This document shows positions 8,800-17,914 of a DNA stretch of 64,000 nucleotides, piece after piece. A program made the translations under genes and the position numbers. Each line of letters begins with the position of its first letter. The first letter of the stretch is position 1. The notes beneath the pieces are model-generated. The model saw only the letters and a list, made by a program, of their open reading frames with translations, did no database searches and had not been told where the DNA came from. This DNA is from Qipengyuania nanhaisediminis (GTDB lineage: Bacteria > Pseudomonadota > Alphaproteobacteria > Sphingomonadales > Sphingomonadaceae): NCBI RefSeq assembly GCF_900115585.1, contig NZ_FOWZ01000003.1, forward strand, positions 186,001 to 250,000, given 5' to 3'.

Positions 8800-8806
8800 A
8801 CGCAGC

Positions 8807-9823
8807 ATGACACAAATTCCCATTCGCGAGCATGCGCTCGACCTGATCGGCAACACGCCGCTCGTCCTCCTCGAAGGGCCGAGCGCGGAAGCCGGCTGCG
8901 ATATTTACGGCAAGTGCGAATTCGCCAATCCGGGCGCCTCGGTAAAGGACCGGGCTGCGCTTTACATCATTCGTGATGCAGAGGCACGCGGCGAACTTAA
9001 GCCGGGTGGCTGCGTGGTCGAAGGCACGGCTGGCAACACCGGCATCGGTATCGCGCTGGTGGCCAATGCCCTCGGCTATCGCACGATCATCGTGATGCCG
9101 GACAACCAGTCCAAGGAGAAGATGGACACGCTGCGCGCTCTGGGCGCGGAGCTGGTTACCGTCCCGCCGACTAAGTTCGCCGACAGCAATCACTTCGTGC
9201 ACACCTCGCGCCGCCTGGCAGAGGAGACCGAAGGCGCGGTCTGGGCGAACCAGTTCGACAATACCGCGAACCGCAAGGCCCATATCGAGGGCACGGCGAA
9301 GGAAATCTGGGAACAGACCGGCGGCAAGGTCGATGGGTTCACCTGCGCGGCAGGCACCGGCGGCACCATCGCCGGCGTGGGCATGGGCCTTAAGGAGCTG
9401 GACGAAAATGTCGTCATCGCGCTGACCGATCCGCACGGCGCGGCGCTCTACAGCTATTATGCGAGCGGCGAGCTGAAGGCCGAAGGCTCTTCGGTTGCCG
9501 AAGGGATCGGGCAGGGCCGGATCACCGGCAACCTGGAAGGCGCGCCGATCGACACGCAATTCCGTATCTCGGACGAAGAAGGTCTCGACTGGGTCGCACG
9601 CCTGCTGCGCGAGGAAGGGCTGTGCCTCGGCCTGTCCAGCGGCATCAATGTCGCGGGCGCGGTCGCGCTCGGGAAACAGCTCGTCGCGGAAGGACGGGAA
9701 AGTCCGAAAGTCGTCACAATCCTTTGCGACACCGGCTTCCGCTACCTTTCCAGCCTCTACAATGCAGAGTGGCTGGAGGCCAAGGGCCTGCCGGTATTCG
9801 ACTGGTTGAAGGCTTCCGATTGA
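8807..9823 (+). CDS. cysK: Cysteine synthase A-like PLP enzyme
   Basis: Beta-family PLP enzyme, 338 aa from the ATG at 8807 (MTQIPIREHALDLIGNTPLV). The Schiff-base Lys is Lys47 in NPGASVKDRA, the phosphate-binding loop is AAGTGGTIAGV, and the substrate loop reads TAGNTGIG where classical O-acetylserine sulfhydrylases have TSGNTG. This places it in the CysK/CysM superfamily, but the Ser to Ala change leaves some doubt about the exact substrate. A hairpin sits immediately before the start and no clear ribosome site is seen. It is far from the cysD-cysNC genes at 50.7 kb. Confidence 0.8.
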   Translation: MTQIPIREHALDLIGNTPLVLLEGPSAEAGCDIYGKCEFANPGASVKDRAALYIIRDAEARGELKPGGCVVEGTAGNTGIGIALVANALGYRTIIVMPDNQSKEKMDTLRALGAELVTVPPTKFADSNHFVHTSRRLAEETEGAVWANQFDNTANRKAHIEGTAKEIWEQTGGKVDGFTCAAGTGGTIAGVGMGLKELDENVVIALTDPHGAALYSYYASGELKAEGSSVAEGIGQGRITGNLEGAPIDTQFRISDEEGLDWVARLLREEGLCLGLSSGINVAGAVALGKQLVAEGRESPKVVTILCDTGFRYLSSLYNAEWLEAKGLPVFDWLKASD

Positions 9824-9849
9824 CGAGAGGCTCGAAGGAGCGCAGAATC

Positions 9850-10221
9850 ATGAAAATGCCGCGCTATTTCGATCTTTCCTCCAGCAAGCCGCAGATTGGC
9901 GGCCTACCTGAAGCTCCGCTGGGCGGTTCGCGAGCGCAGGCGGTCCATCGCCTGCAGATCGGGATCGCCGGCGTAGTCCTCATGGTCCTGCTCGTCGGAT
10001 TGGCGAGCCTGGTGCAGGATCGCGCGCGCGAAGTCGACGCGTCCTCCGTACCCCAGGCTGCCGCCACCACCGAACCCAGCGCCGAGCCAACGCAGGCCGA
10101 CCCCCTGGTCGAAGCCGGTGTGGTCCCCGATCTACCTGCCGAGCCCGTACCTTCGAGCACGCAGAGCCCTGCCGTGGTGCCCGAACAGGGTATCGGCGAT
10201 CCGAATGCCCCTGCTGAATAA
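9850..10221 (+). CDS. Single-pass membrane protein of unknown function
   Basis: 123 aa. An AAGGAG ribosome site at 9835-9840 supports the ATG at 9850. A cytoplasmic N-terminus of about 35 residues is followed by one membrane helix (IGIAGVVLMVLLVGLASLV) and a low-complexity Ala/Pro/Glu-rich periplasmic tail. No known domain is recognised. Its end overlaps the next gene by 17 bases, so the pair probably works together. Confidence 0.7.
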   Translation: MKMPRYFDLSSSKPQIGGLPEAPLGGSRAQAVHRLQIGIAGVVLMVLLVGLASLVQDRAREVDASSVPQAAATTEPSAEPTQADPLVEAGVVPDLPAEPVPSSTQSPAVVPEQGIGDPNAPAE

Positions 10222-10945
10222 GGCGGCTCTTCTTTCGGCCTTCCTTTTGCTCGCAGGCTGCGCGGCCAGCGAGGAGGAGGCGCGCGGCGGGGCGGATATC
10301 GAACAAGAACCGCTGGGCCTGTTTACCTCCCTCCCGATCTATTGGGCGGAAGGGCAGGACATTGCCGCCATGCTGGAAAGCAATTCGCAAGAGCCGAGCT
10401 GGGTGCGCTCCCTGCTCGAAGAGCGATACGATCTGACGCCTCTCGACACGCTTGAAAAAGATGCCATCGACGGTCTCGACCGGCTTGTCATCGCACAGCC
10501 GCGGGCATTGGCGCCGTCCGAAAACGTAGCGCTCGACGAATGGGTGCGAGGTGGGGGCAGGGCGCTGGTGTTCGCCGATCCGTTCCTTACCCAGCATTCC
10601 GAATTCGCGCTCGGCGATCCGCGTCGCCCGTTCGACGTCGTGCTGGTTTCGCCGATCCTGGCGCGCTGGGGTCTGACGCTCGAATTCGACGACACGCAGA
10701 GCCAGGACGAACGGGTCGTCGCAGGGCCGGACGGCGATTTTCCCGTGCAGCTGGCAGGCCGTTTCGCACTTGGCGACGGGGGAGAGGATGCGCGCTGCAG
10801 CCTGTCTTCCGATGCGCTTGTTGCGGACTGCGCGATCGGCGCAGGGCGGGTGTTGCTGGTCGCGGATGCCGCCGTGCTCGACACGGAGAGTGGCGATGCG
10901 CAGCGGCGGGCCGCGTTGTCCGGGCTGCTCAAGCGACTCGACTGA
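10205..10945 (+). CDS. Putative DUF4350/GldG-like lipoprotein
   Basis: 246 aa from the ATG at 10205 inside the preceding gene. MPLLNKAALLSAFLLLAGC is a lipoprotein signal (Cys19). The rest resembles the ABC-associated GATase-like fold of GldG and DUF4350 proteins: FTSLPIYWAEGQDIAAML, RLVIAQPRALAPSENVALDE and GGGRALVFADPF. The family is usually tied to envelope ABC systems, but no transporter is adjacent. Function unknown. It ends just before the regulatory region of the dcw cluster. Confidence 0.6.
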   Translation: MPLLNKAALLSAFLLLAGCAASEEEARGGADIEQEPLGLFTSLPIYWAEGQDIAAMLESNSQEPSWVRSLLEERYDLTPLDTLEKDAIDGLDRLVIAQPRALAPSENVALDEWVRGGGRALVFADPFLTQHSEFALGDPRRPFDVVLVSPILARWGLTLEFDDTQSQDERVVAGPDGDFPVQLAGRFALGDGGEDARCSLSSDALVADCAIGAGRVLLVADAAVLDTESGDAQRRAALSGLLKRLD

Positions 10946-10950
10946 AGGAT

Positions 10951-11163
10951 ATCCCGCGGGATTTCACGGGAAGGAACCCGGGAAAGCACGGGCCGGATGA
11001 CGATTCCCCGTATAAAACCGGCACTTGCGTTAGGATGATGGTAAGAATGACAGTCGCCATGAAGAGAAATTAATCCATATAAATCAGATATTTGCGGGTT
11101 TATCCCGTAAAATCCCGCAATTTTCCCTTCCATCCCCGCGTCTCCCGCGATAAATCTTTCCCA
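10951..11163. promoter_or_regulatory. Two opposed arrays of CGGGA repeats upstream of mraZ
   Basis: The 341-base gap 10946-11286 has no gene. It holds CGGGA-type boxes on the plus strand at 10957, 10967, 10979 and 10989 (last one CGGGC), spaced 10, 12 and 10. A second array in the opposite sense appears as TCCCG/T/C boxes at 11103, 11113, 11124, 11133 and 11143 (spacing 10, 11, 9, 10) with an outlier TCCCA at 11159. Between the arrays is an AT-richer 110-base stretch. MraZ of E. coli binds TGGGN repeats separated by 5 bases, that is 10-base periodicity, in front of its own operon. The arrays here have the same layout with CGGGA, so they are probably the MraZ operator. I could not assign a convincing -35/-10 pair. 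Confidence 0.6.
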
Positions 11164-11286
11164 CATCGGACAGCCAGTGTCTTTGCGCGCTCTCCCAATC
11201 GGGTTGGCGAGCCGGTCGAGCACGTGCTTGGGCGGACGGGGAGGATGTGTCCGAGGGGGATTTGAACACAAGCCGGGGACAAGGCG

Positions 11287-11772
11287 TTGCAATTCGGAGG
11301 GTATAGCGGACAAGCCTACTCGCCTGCTGGCGACAAGGGCCGCTTTGTGCTCCCGCCGATCTTCCGCAAGGCCTTGAAGGAATCGAGCGACGGCCGCGTG
11401 CTGTGCCTGATGAAGCACACCAGCTGGGATTGCCTCGTCGGCTTCGGCCTGTCCCGCAAGGAAGAACTCAACGCACAGCTCGACCGCGAAGAAGAACTGG
11501 CCGTCCGTCTCGGCAAGGAATTCGACCGCGACACGCGCGCCAGCCAGCTTTTCGGCTTCCTTGAAATGCCCTTCGACGACAGCGGTCGCTTCGTGATGCC
11601 CGAACATTTGCGCGCTCTCGGCAAGATCGAGGACGGGCTTTATTTCCAGGGCGGTGGACGCTTCTTCACGCTGTGGAACCCCGCCGAACTCGCCAAGATG
11701 GGCGATGACTGGGCCGGCGCGAAAGCTGCCTGCGAAAGCTTCCTTTCCGACGCGAAGGCGAAGGGCAAATGA
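11287..11772 (+). CDS. mraZ: Transcriptional regulator MraZ
   Basis: Ring-forming AbrB-fold regulator of the division cluster, 161 aa (slightly longer than the E. coli protein). It begins at TTG (11287); the only in-frame upstream ATG (11245) is followed by a stop at once. Two SpoVT/AbrB half-domains are seen: [17 protein letters not shown] near the start and [17 protein letters not shown] near residue 97. The second keeps the DXXXR motif; in the first the spacing is changed to D-K-G-R. It overlaps rsmH as ATGA. Likely autoregulated through the repeats upstream. Confidence 0.92.
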   Translation: MQFGGYSGQAYSPAGDKGRFVLPPIFRKALKESSDGRVLCLMKHTSWDCLVGFGLSRKEELNAQLDREEELAVRLGKEFDRDTRASQLFGFLEMPFDDSGRFVMPEHLRALGKIEDGLYFQGGGRFFTLWNPAELAKMGDDWAGAKAACESFLSDAKAKGK

Positions 11773-12707
11773 CCGGCGCGCCCCACATCCCCGTCCTCCT
11801 CGACGAAGTGATCGAAGCGCTCGATCCGCAGCCCGGCGACGTCATCATCGACGCGACCTTCGGGGCGGGCGGCTATACGCGCGCGTTGCTGGAGCGCGGC
11901 GCGACCGTGCATGCGTTCGACAGGGATCCCGACGCAATCGCTTCTGGTCGCACATGGCGCGAGACGGGGGAAAACCCGCCGCGCCTTATTCTCCATCCCC
12001 ATCGTTTCTCCGAAATGCTCGACGTCATGACGTCGGCCGGATTGGCGCGAGTCGATGGCGTGGTGATGGATATCGGCGTGTCTTCAATGCAGCTTGACCA
12101 GGCGGAGCGCGGCTTTGCCTTTTCCTCGGACGGGCCGCTCGACATGCGGATGAGCCAGGACGGCGAAAGCGCTGCCGACTTTCTCAATTCCGCCGACGAA
12201 AGCACGATCGCGGACGTCATCTACCAGTATGGTGAAGAGCGCCAGTCGCGCCGCGTGGCCCGCGCCATCGTTGCTGCGCGTCCCCTGGAGACGACCGGAG
12301 AGCTGGCGCGCGTCGTGCGCAAGGCGCTGGGTCACAAGCCGCATGACAAGAAAGACCCGGCCACCCGCACATTCCAGGCCATCAGAATTCACGTGAACGG
12401 CGAACTCGACGAACTGTCCCAAGGGTTGTCGGCTGCCGAACACCTGCTGTGCGAAGGGGGCCGCCTTGCGGTGGTCAGCTTCCACAGCCTCGAAGACCGG
12501 ATCGTCAAGCGTTACCTTCGCGAGGCCTCCTCAACCCCGAGTGCTTCGCGTCATGTCCCAATGGTGACGCAGGACGATCCGGTTTTTTCGAAAGTCAGCA
12601 AGGCGATCAAGCCCGGCAAGGCCGAGCTGGAGCGCAACCCGCGCGCGCGGTCCTCGGTCCTGCGCCACGCCACGCGTACCGCCACCCCGGCAAGGGAGGC
12701 CGCGTAA
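11769..12707 (+). CDS. rsmH: 16S rRNA m4C1402 methyltransferase
   Basis: 312 aa, SAM-dependent N4-methylation of C1402 in 16S rRNA. The SAM loop is [15 protein letters not shown], with HIPVLLDEV at the N-terminus and [13 protein letters not shown] and [14 protein letters not shown] in the C-terminal half, all hallmark RsmH blocks. Second gene of the dcw cluster, coupled to mraZ by ATGA and to ftsL by TAATG. Confidence 0.97.
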   Translation: MTGAPHIPVLLDEVIEALDPQPGDVIIDATFGAGGYTRALLERGATVHAFDRDPDAIASGRTWRETGENPPRLILHPHRFSEMLDVMTSAGLARVDGVVMDIGVSSMQLDQAERGFAFSSDGPLDMRMSQDGESAADFLNSADESTIADVIYQYGEERQSRRVARAIVAARPLETTGELARVVRKALGHKPHDKKDPATRTFQAIRIHVNGELDELSQGLSAAEHLLCEGGRLAVVSFHSLEDRIVKRYLREASSTPSASRHVPMVTQDDPVFSKVSKAIKPGKAELERNPRARSSVLRHATRTATPAREAA

Positions 12708-13219
12708 TGGTGCGCTCCTCCCGCCTCCGCCAGATCGGCTGGCTCCTTGCGCTTGGCGCCTGCCTCGCCGCCTTGCTTGCGCTCACGTTCAAGGTGAATG
12801 CGGTGAAGAGCGACGTGCGCCTGGTCGAGCGCCAGATCATCGCTGCCGAACGCTCCAAGCTCATGCTCGAAACCGAATTCCAGACGCGTGCCAGCCAGCA
12901 CCAGCTGGCGGCCTGGAACCAGGTAGAATTCGGATATTCCGCGCCCCGTGCCGACCAGTATGTCGAGCAGGAGCGCCAACTGGCCGTGCTGGGAACGCCG
13001 CGCGGTCACGACGCCCCGCAGCCCATTCGTGTCGCGATGCTGCGCCCTGTCAGCCAGGGTGAAGACGAAGAGAGCCTCTTCGGGGACTGGCTCGGCGAGG
13101 AGGAACAACCTCCCGCCGTCGCCAGCACCACGCCTGCGCGTGGTCTCGCCACGTCGCTCGCCCAGCGACTGGCTGAGCCGGGTAACGCCTCCCTTGCGTC
13201 GGCAGAGGTGGCGCGGTGA
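12707..13219 (+). CDS. ftsL: Cell division protein FtsL-like
   Basis: 170 aa bitopic protein between rsmH and ftsI, the invariable place of ftsL. ATG at 12707 overlaps the rsmH stop by one base. A short basic N-terminus leads into one membrane helix (IGWLLALGACLAALLALTF), then a coiled-coil-like segment rich in Arg, Glu and Gln (SDVRLVERQIIAAERSKLML). The tail after residue 110 is longer than in E. coli FtsL and Pro/Glu-rich. Sequence conservation in this family is weak; the call rests on position and topology. Confidence 0.82.
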   Translation: MVRSSRLRQIGWLLALGACLAALLALTFKVNAVKSDVRLVERQIIAAERSKLMLETEFQTRASQHQLAAWNQVEFGYSAPRADQYVEQERQLAVLGTPRGHDAPQPIRVAMLRPVSQGEDEESLFGDWLGEEEQPPAVASTTPARGLATSLAQRLAEPGNASLASAEVAR

Positions 13220-14964
13220 ACGCTTTTTCCGCCATCAATGGCGGACCGGGCGCAGTCAGCATGGCCGTTGCCAGCGGCCGGGTCCAACTGGTTACCCTGC
13301 GTGAACGCTCGCTCGACCTGGCGCGCTGGCGCGTCCTGTGGATCGTTGCGGCATTCGCCTTCCTCGCCCTGATCGCGGTGATGCGCATCTCCTACCTCGG
13401 CATGAACGGTGCCGAGGCGCGGGCGACCACGCTGGCCGACGCGCTGCTGCCCCCGCGCGGTGAAATTACCGACCGCAACGGCGTGCCGATGGCGCGTGCC
13501 TTCCCGGCCTATGCCCTGTGGTTCAATCCCAAGGCGCTGGGTGAAGACGGCGAACCTCTGGTGCGTGCACCCGAAGAAGTCGCCGCGAAGCTGGGTGAGA
13601 TATTCCCCGATCTCGATCAGGCCAAGGTCGCGCGGCAACTCGCTGCAGGCAAGCAGGGTTACCTGCGCAGAAGGTTGCTCCCCGAAGAAGCAAATCGGGT
13701 GCAGGAAATCGGTGAACTGGCTCTTGAAATCCCGATGGAAGAGGACCGTCACTACCCGCAGGGCAAGATGGCGGCCCACGTGCTGGGCTATGTGGCCGCC
13801 GATGGCAGCGGCCGCGTCGGCATGGAGCAGGTCCTCGACGAACACTTGAGCAATCCCGACACGCGCGGAACGCCCGTCGCCCTGTCGATCGACGTTCGCG
13901 TTCAGGGCGCCCTCGAAGACGAACTGCGCCGCGGCATGAAACTCACGCAGGCGCAGGGCGGGGCGGGGATCGTGCTCGACGTGGATACGGGCGAGGTCCT
14001 CGCGCTGGCATCGCTTCCCGAATTCGATCCGAACAAGATCGACAAGGACGGCCAGTCGCTGATGTTCAACCGTGTGACAAACCAGGTTTACGAGCTGGGT
14101 TCGACCTTCAAGCCGTTGTCTGTCGCAGCCGCGATCGACGCGGGCGTCGTGCGCGATCTGGGCAAACGCTACGACGCCTCGCCAGTGAAAGTCGGCAGAT
14201 TCTCGATCAAGGACAGCCACGCGATGGGGCCGGACCTCAACGTGGTCGAAACGCTCATCCATTCCTCGAACACTACAACCGCGCGGATCGCGGACGAACT
14301 CGGCCCGGAACGCCTGCGGCGCTACATGATAGACATGGGTATGAACGAGCGCCCGCATATCGAATTGCCGGCCAAGGGTTTCCCGATCTGGCCGGGCGAG
14401 AAATGGCCGCGCCTGCGCAGCATGACGGTCAGCTACGGACACGGCATCGCGGTTACCCCGCTTCACCTTGCGAGCGCCTATGCAGCGATGGTCAATGGCG
14501 GGGTGTGGCGCCCGGCCACCCTGCACAAGCTGGGTGCGGGCGAAGCGCCCAAGGGTCGCCGCGTGTTCAAGGCTTCGACCTCCAGCCGGATGCGCCAGAT
14601 GCTGCGAGCGACGGCAATCTACGGGACGGGCCGCAATGCGGACGCTCCGGGCTACCGCGTCGGCGGAAAGACCGGCTCGGCCGAAAAGCCGGGCGGCAAG
14701 GGAGGCTATCGCCGGACCGCTCTGGTCTCGACCTTTGCAGCCGCCTTCCCGATGGATCGCCCGCGCTATGTCGTGATCGCCATGCTCGACGAGCCGCGCG
14801 GCACGCTCGCCAGTTCCTACCAGCGCACGGCGGCATGGAACGCGGCGCCCATCGTTGGTCGCCTGGTTCCTCGCATCGGCCCGCTGATCGGCGTGCGTCC
14901 TGACGACACGCGCGACATCGACATTTCTGCAATCAAGCCGCTTATCCCGGGAGCCATGGAATGA
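13216..14964 (+). CDS. ftsI: Peptidoglycan D,D-transpeptidase FtsI (PBP3)
   Basis: Septal class B penicillin-binding protein, 582 aa, starting at GTG (13216) with a GTGA overlap to ftsL. One N-terminal membrane anchor (WIVAAFAFLALIAVM) is followed by the dimerisation domain (RGEITDRNGVPMA) and the transpeptidase domain. Its three active-site motifs are the nucleophile Ser in GSTFKPLS (SxxK), SSN in IHSSNTTT, and KTG in VGGKTGSAE. It works with FtsW, encoded 5 kb downstream. Confidence 0.97.
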   Translation: MNAFSAINGGPGAVSMAVASGRVQLVTLRERSLDLARWRVLWIVAAFAFLALIAVMRISYLGMNGAEARATTLADALLPPRGEITDRNGVPMARAFPAYALWFNPKALGEDGEPLVRAPEEVAAKLGEIFPDLDQAKVARQLAAGKQGYLRRRLLPEEANRVQEIGELALEIPMEEDRHYPQGKMAAHVLGYVAADGSGRVGMEQVLDEHLSNPDTRGTPVALSIDVRVQGALEDELRRGMKLTQAQGGAGIVLDVDTGEVLALASLPEFDPNKIDKDGQSLMFNRVTNQVYELGSTFKPLSVAAAIDAGVVRDLGKRYDASPVKVGRFSIKDSHAMGPDLNVVETLIHSSNTTTARIADELGPERLRRYMIDMGMNERPHIELPAKGFPIWPGEKWPRLRSMTVSYGHGIAVTPLHLASAYAAMVNGGVWRPATLHKLGAGEAPKGRRVFKASTSSRMRQMLRATAIYGTGRNADAPGYRVGGKTGSAEKPGGKGGYRRTALVSTFAAAFPMDRPRYVVIAMLDEPRGTLASSYQRTAAWNAAPIVGRLVPRIGPLIGVRPDDTRDIDISAIKPLIPGAME

Positions 14965-16433
14965 GGCTCGACAAGCTTTGCGAAAAAGCGGGCATCGCTT
15001 GCCCGGGTGACGGTAGCGCCAACGTCACCGGTTTCGCCATCGACAACCGCAAGGTCGCGCCCGGCACCGTGTTCGGTGCTTTCCAAGGCAGCGTGGTCAA
15101 TGGCGAGGACTTTATTCCCGCCGCTATCGAAGCGGGCGCGATTGCCGTCGTCGCCCGGCCAGAGGCCAAGGTGGAAGGCGCGATCCACATCGCGAGCGAA
15201 GAACCGCGCAAGGATTTCGCCAAGCTCGGCGCGCAGTTCTTCACGCCGGTGCCGGAACACATTGTCGCGGTTACGGGCACGAATGGTAAGACATCGACCG
15301 TCGAGATGACGCGCCAGATCTGGCGCATGGCGGGCGAGCGGGCTGCCAGCATCGGGACGCTCGGCGTCACGACCCCCGACGAGAGCGTGTCTACCGGCCT
15401 GACCACGCCCGACATCGTAACCTTCCTGTCGAACATGAGCGGCCTCGCTCGCGAGGGCGTCACGCATGTCGCCTACGAGGCGTCGAGCCATGGCCTGTCG
15501 CAATCGCGCAACGAGGGCGTTCCGGTCCAGGCGGCGGCGTTCACCAACTTCAGCCGCGATCATCTCGACTATCACAAGGACATGGAAGATTACTTCGCGG
15601 CCAAGATGCGGCTGTTCGACGAAGTGGTATCGGACGGAGCGACCGCGGTTGTCTGGCTCGACGGCAGCGAATGGAATGCGCGCGTGGTCGAGCATGCCAA
15701 GGGCCGTGGCCTCAATGTAATGACGGTGGGCGAGAAGGGCGAGGATATCTGCCTGATCGACCGCCAGCCCACCCAGCTCGGCCAGACCCTCAAGGTCTCA
15801 CACGAAGGGACCGAGCACACGATCAACCTGCCGCTGATCGGCGCCTACCAAGTGTCGAATGCCCTGACCGCCGCGGGTCTTGCTCTTGCAACGGGCATCG
15901 ATGCGGGCCGCGTATGGGACGGTGTCGCCCGCCTCCAGCCGGTTCGCGGACGGCTTGAGCGAGCAGCCATCGCGCCCAGCGGAGCGCCTGTCTATATCGA
16001 TTATGCACACACGCCGGATGCGATCGAGGCGGCAATCGCCGCGCTTCGCCCCCATGTTGGCGGACGGCTCATCACCGTATTCGGCGCCGGCGGCGACCGC
16101 GATCACGGCAAGCGCAAACCCATGGGTGAAGCAGCAGCCAAGGCGAGCGACGTGGTTATCGTCACGGATGACAATCCGCGCGGCGAGGATCCTGCGGATA
16201 TCCGCCGCGCCGTGCTTGAAGGCGCGCCCGAAGCCAGAGAAATAGGCGGCCGTCGCGAAGCAATACATGCCGCCATTGCAGAAGCCGGACCCGACGACAT
16301 CGTGCTTGTCGCGGGCAAGGGTCATGAAACGGGTCAGATCATCGGATCGGGAGAAAACATGAAGGTCCTTCCCTTCGACGACGTGGAAGTCGCCCGCGAA
16401 TGTGCGGCTGCCATCGCCAGAGGTGATGCATGA
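14961..16433 (+). CDS. murE: UDP-MurNAc-L-Ala-D-Glu:meso-diaminopimelate ligase
   Basis: Adds the third stem-peptide residue of peptidoglycan. 490 aa Mur ligase: ATP loop VTGTNGKTSTVEM, central YEASSHGLSQSR and NFSRDHLDYH, and the C-terminal DDNPRGEDP. DNPR is the substrate-selecting motif for meso-diaminopimelate, as expected for a Gram-negative organism. ATGA overlaps with both ftsI and murF. Confidence 0.97.
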   Translation: MRLDKLCEKAGIACPGDGSANVTGFAIDNRKVAPGTVFGAFQGSVVNGEDFIPAAIEAGAIAVVARPEAKVEGAIHIASEEPRKDFAKLGAQFFTPVPEHIVAVTGTNGKTSTVEMTRQIWRMAGERAASIGTLGVTTPDESVSTGLTTPDIVTFLSNMSGLAREGVTHVAYEASSHGLSQSRNEGVPVQAAAFTNFSRDHLDYHKDMEDYFAAKMRLFDEVVSDGATAVVWLDGSEWNARVVEHAKGRGLNVMTVGEKGEDICLIDRQPTQLGQTLKVSHEGTEHTINLPLIGAYQVSNALTAAGLALATGIDAGRVWDGVARLQPVRGRLERAAIAPSGAPVYIDYAHTPDAIEAAIAALRPHVGGRLITVFGAGGDRDHGKRKPMGEAAAKASDVVIVTDDNPRGEDPADIRRAVLEGAPEAREIGGRREAIHAAIAEAGPDDIVLVAGKGHETGQIIGSGENMKVLPFDDVEVARECAAAIARGDA

Positions 16434-17896
16434 GCGCGGCTATCCTGCGCCACCCCGCCTATGTCGAATGGACGAGCGATCCGCGCGATCGCCTGCCCCT
16501 GACCCTGTGGGATTCCAATACGATAGCCGAAGTCACCGGCGGCACGGCAAGCTGCGATTTTCAGGTTTCCGGTGTAGAGATGGATAGCCGTGACGTAGTG
16601 CACGGAGACCTTTTTGTAGCCCTGAAGGGCGAAGCGATGGACGGACATCGCTTCATCGACAAGGCATTCGAAAACGGCGCGGCGGCAGCCATCGTAGACC
16701 GCGTGGTCGATTATCCTCACGTGCTGGTCGACGACACCACCGAAGCTCTCGCAGCGCTCGCCAGGGCAGCCCGCAGCCGGACCGAGGCGCGGATCATCGG
16801 TGTCACCGGATCGGTCGGCAAGACCGGCGTGAAGGAAGCGATTTTTGCAGCGCTGGAACGTGCCAGTCGCGGTGCGGCGCATCGGTCGACCCGCAGCTAC
16901 AACAACCATGTCGGCGTCCCGCTCAGCCTCGCGCGGATGGGAGCGCGCAGCCGCTTTGGCGTGTTCGAGATGGGCATGAACCATGCCGGCGAGATCGAAG
17001 GGCTGACCGCGCAAGTCCGCCCGCATGTCGCCGTCATCACCACCATCGCTCCCGCGCACATCGAGAACCTCGGTTCGATGAAGGCGATCGCCAACGCCAA
17101 GGCGGAAATCTTCTCCGGCCTCGAACCGGGCGGCACGGCAGTAATCCCTGCCGACAGCGAGCATTACGAACAGCTCAAACTCGCCGCCCTGCGTGTCGGC
17201 GCGAAGGTCGTCAGCTTCGGCAAGTCACGCCATGCCGATATGCGCCTGCTCGATGCGATCCCGAGCGCCAATGGCGGCAGCCTCGTGACCTGCGAATTCG
17301 ACACCGGACGGTTGTGCTACACCGTGGCCGAACCGGGCGAGCACTGGGTCGCCAACTCGCTTGCCGTCATGGCGGCAGTGCGCGCCGCGGGCGGCGATAT
17401 GGCCGCAGCCGGTCTCGCGCTTGCCGAAATGGGCGGTCTGAAGGGCCGGGGCGAACGGCACGGCATCGATGCACCTGGCGGCAAGGCGCTGATGATCGAC
17501 GAAAGCTACAACGCCAATCCTGCCAGCATGCGCGCAACGCTGGCGCAACTCGGCACCACGCCTTCGACCCGTCGCATCGCCGTCCTCGGTGCGATGAAGG
17601 AGCTGGGCGACTTCGCTCCCAAGTTCCATGCCGCGCTTGCAGAGCACGTCATTGCAGCGGATATCGACTATGCGGTGCTGGTGGGCGACGAGATGGGCGC
17701 TTTGGCCCGCGAACTGGGGAAACCCGTCCTCAACTCGCTTGGCAAGCCGCTAGAGTGGGAGCATTGCTTGACTGCCGACGAGGCGATCGGATTGCTCGAG
17801 GATTTCGGCATCGTGGCGGGCGACGCGGTGCTGGTCAAAGGTTCCAATTCGGTCGGGCTCGGCCGGCTCGTGGACCGTTTCACCCGCCCTGAATAG
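16430..17896 (+). CDS. murF: UDP-MurNAc-tripeptide:D-Ala-D-Ala ligase
   Basis: Completes the pentapeptide precursor in the cytoplasm. 488 aa with the three Mur ligase domains: N-terminal VEMDSRDVVHGDLFVALKGE, ATP loop GVTGSVGKTGVKEAI and FEMGMNHAGEIEGL in the centre, and MIDESYNANPASMRA at the start of the C-terminal domain. Overlaps murE by 4 bases; an 18-base gap separates it from mraY, one of the few true gaps in the cluster. Confidence 0.97.
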   Translation: MSAAILRHPAYVEWTSDPRDRLPLTLWDSNTIAEVTGGTASCDFQVSGVEMDSRDVVHGDLFVALKGEAMDGHRFIDKAFENGAAAAIVDRVVDYPHVLVDDTTEALAALARAARSRTEARIIGVTGSVGKTGVKEAIFAALERASRGAAHRSTRSYNNHVGVPLSLARMGARSRFGVFEMGMNHAGEIEGLTAQVRPHVAVITTIAPAHIENLGSMKAIANAKAEIFSGLEPGGTAVIPADSEHYEQLKLAALRVGAKVVSFGKSRHADMRLLDAIPSANGGSLVTCEFDTGRLCYTVAEPGEHWVANSLAVMAAVRAAGGDMAAAGLALAEMGGLKGRGERHGIDAPGGKALMIDESYNANPASMRATLAQLGTTPSTRRIAVLGAMKELGDFAPKFHAALAEHVIAADIDYAVLVGDEMGALARELGKPVLNSLGKPLEWEHCLTADEAIGLLEDFGIVAGDAVLVKGSNSVGLGRLVDRFTRPE

Positions 17897-17914
17897 GAGG
17901 CCCCGCGCGGCCCG

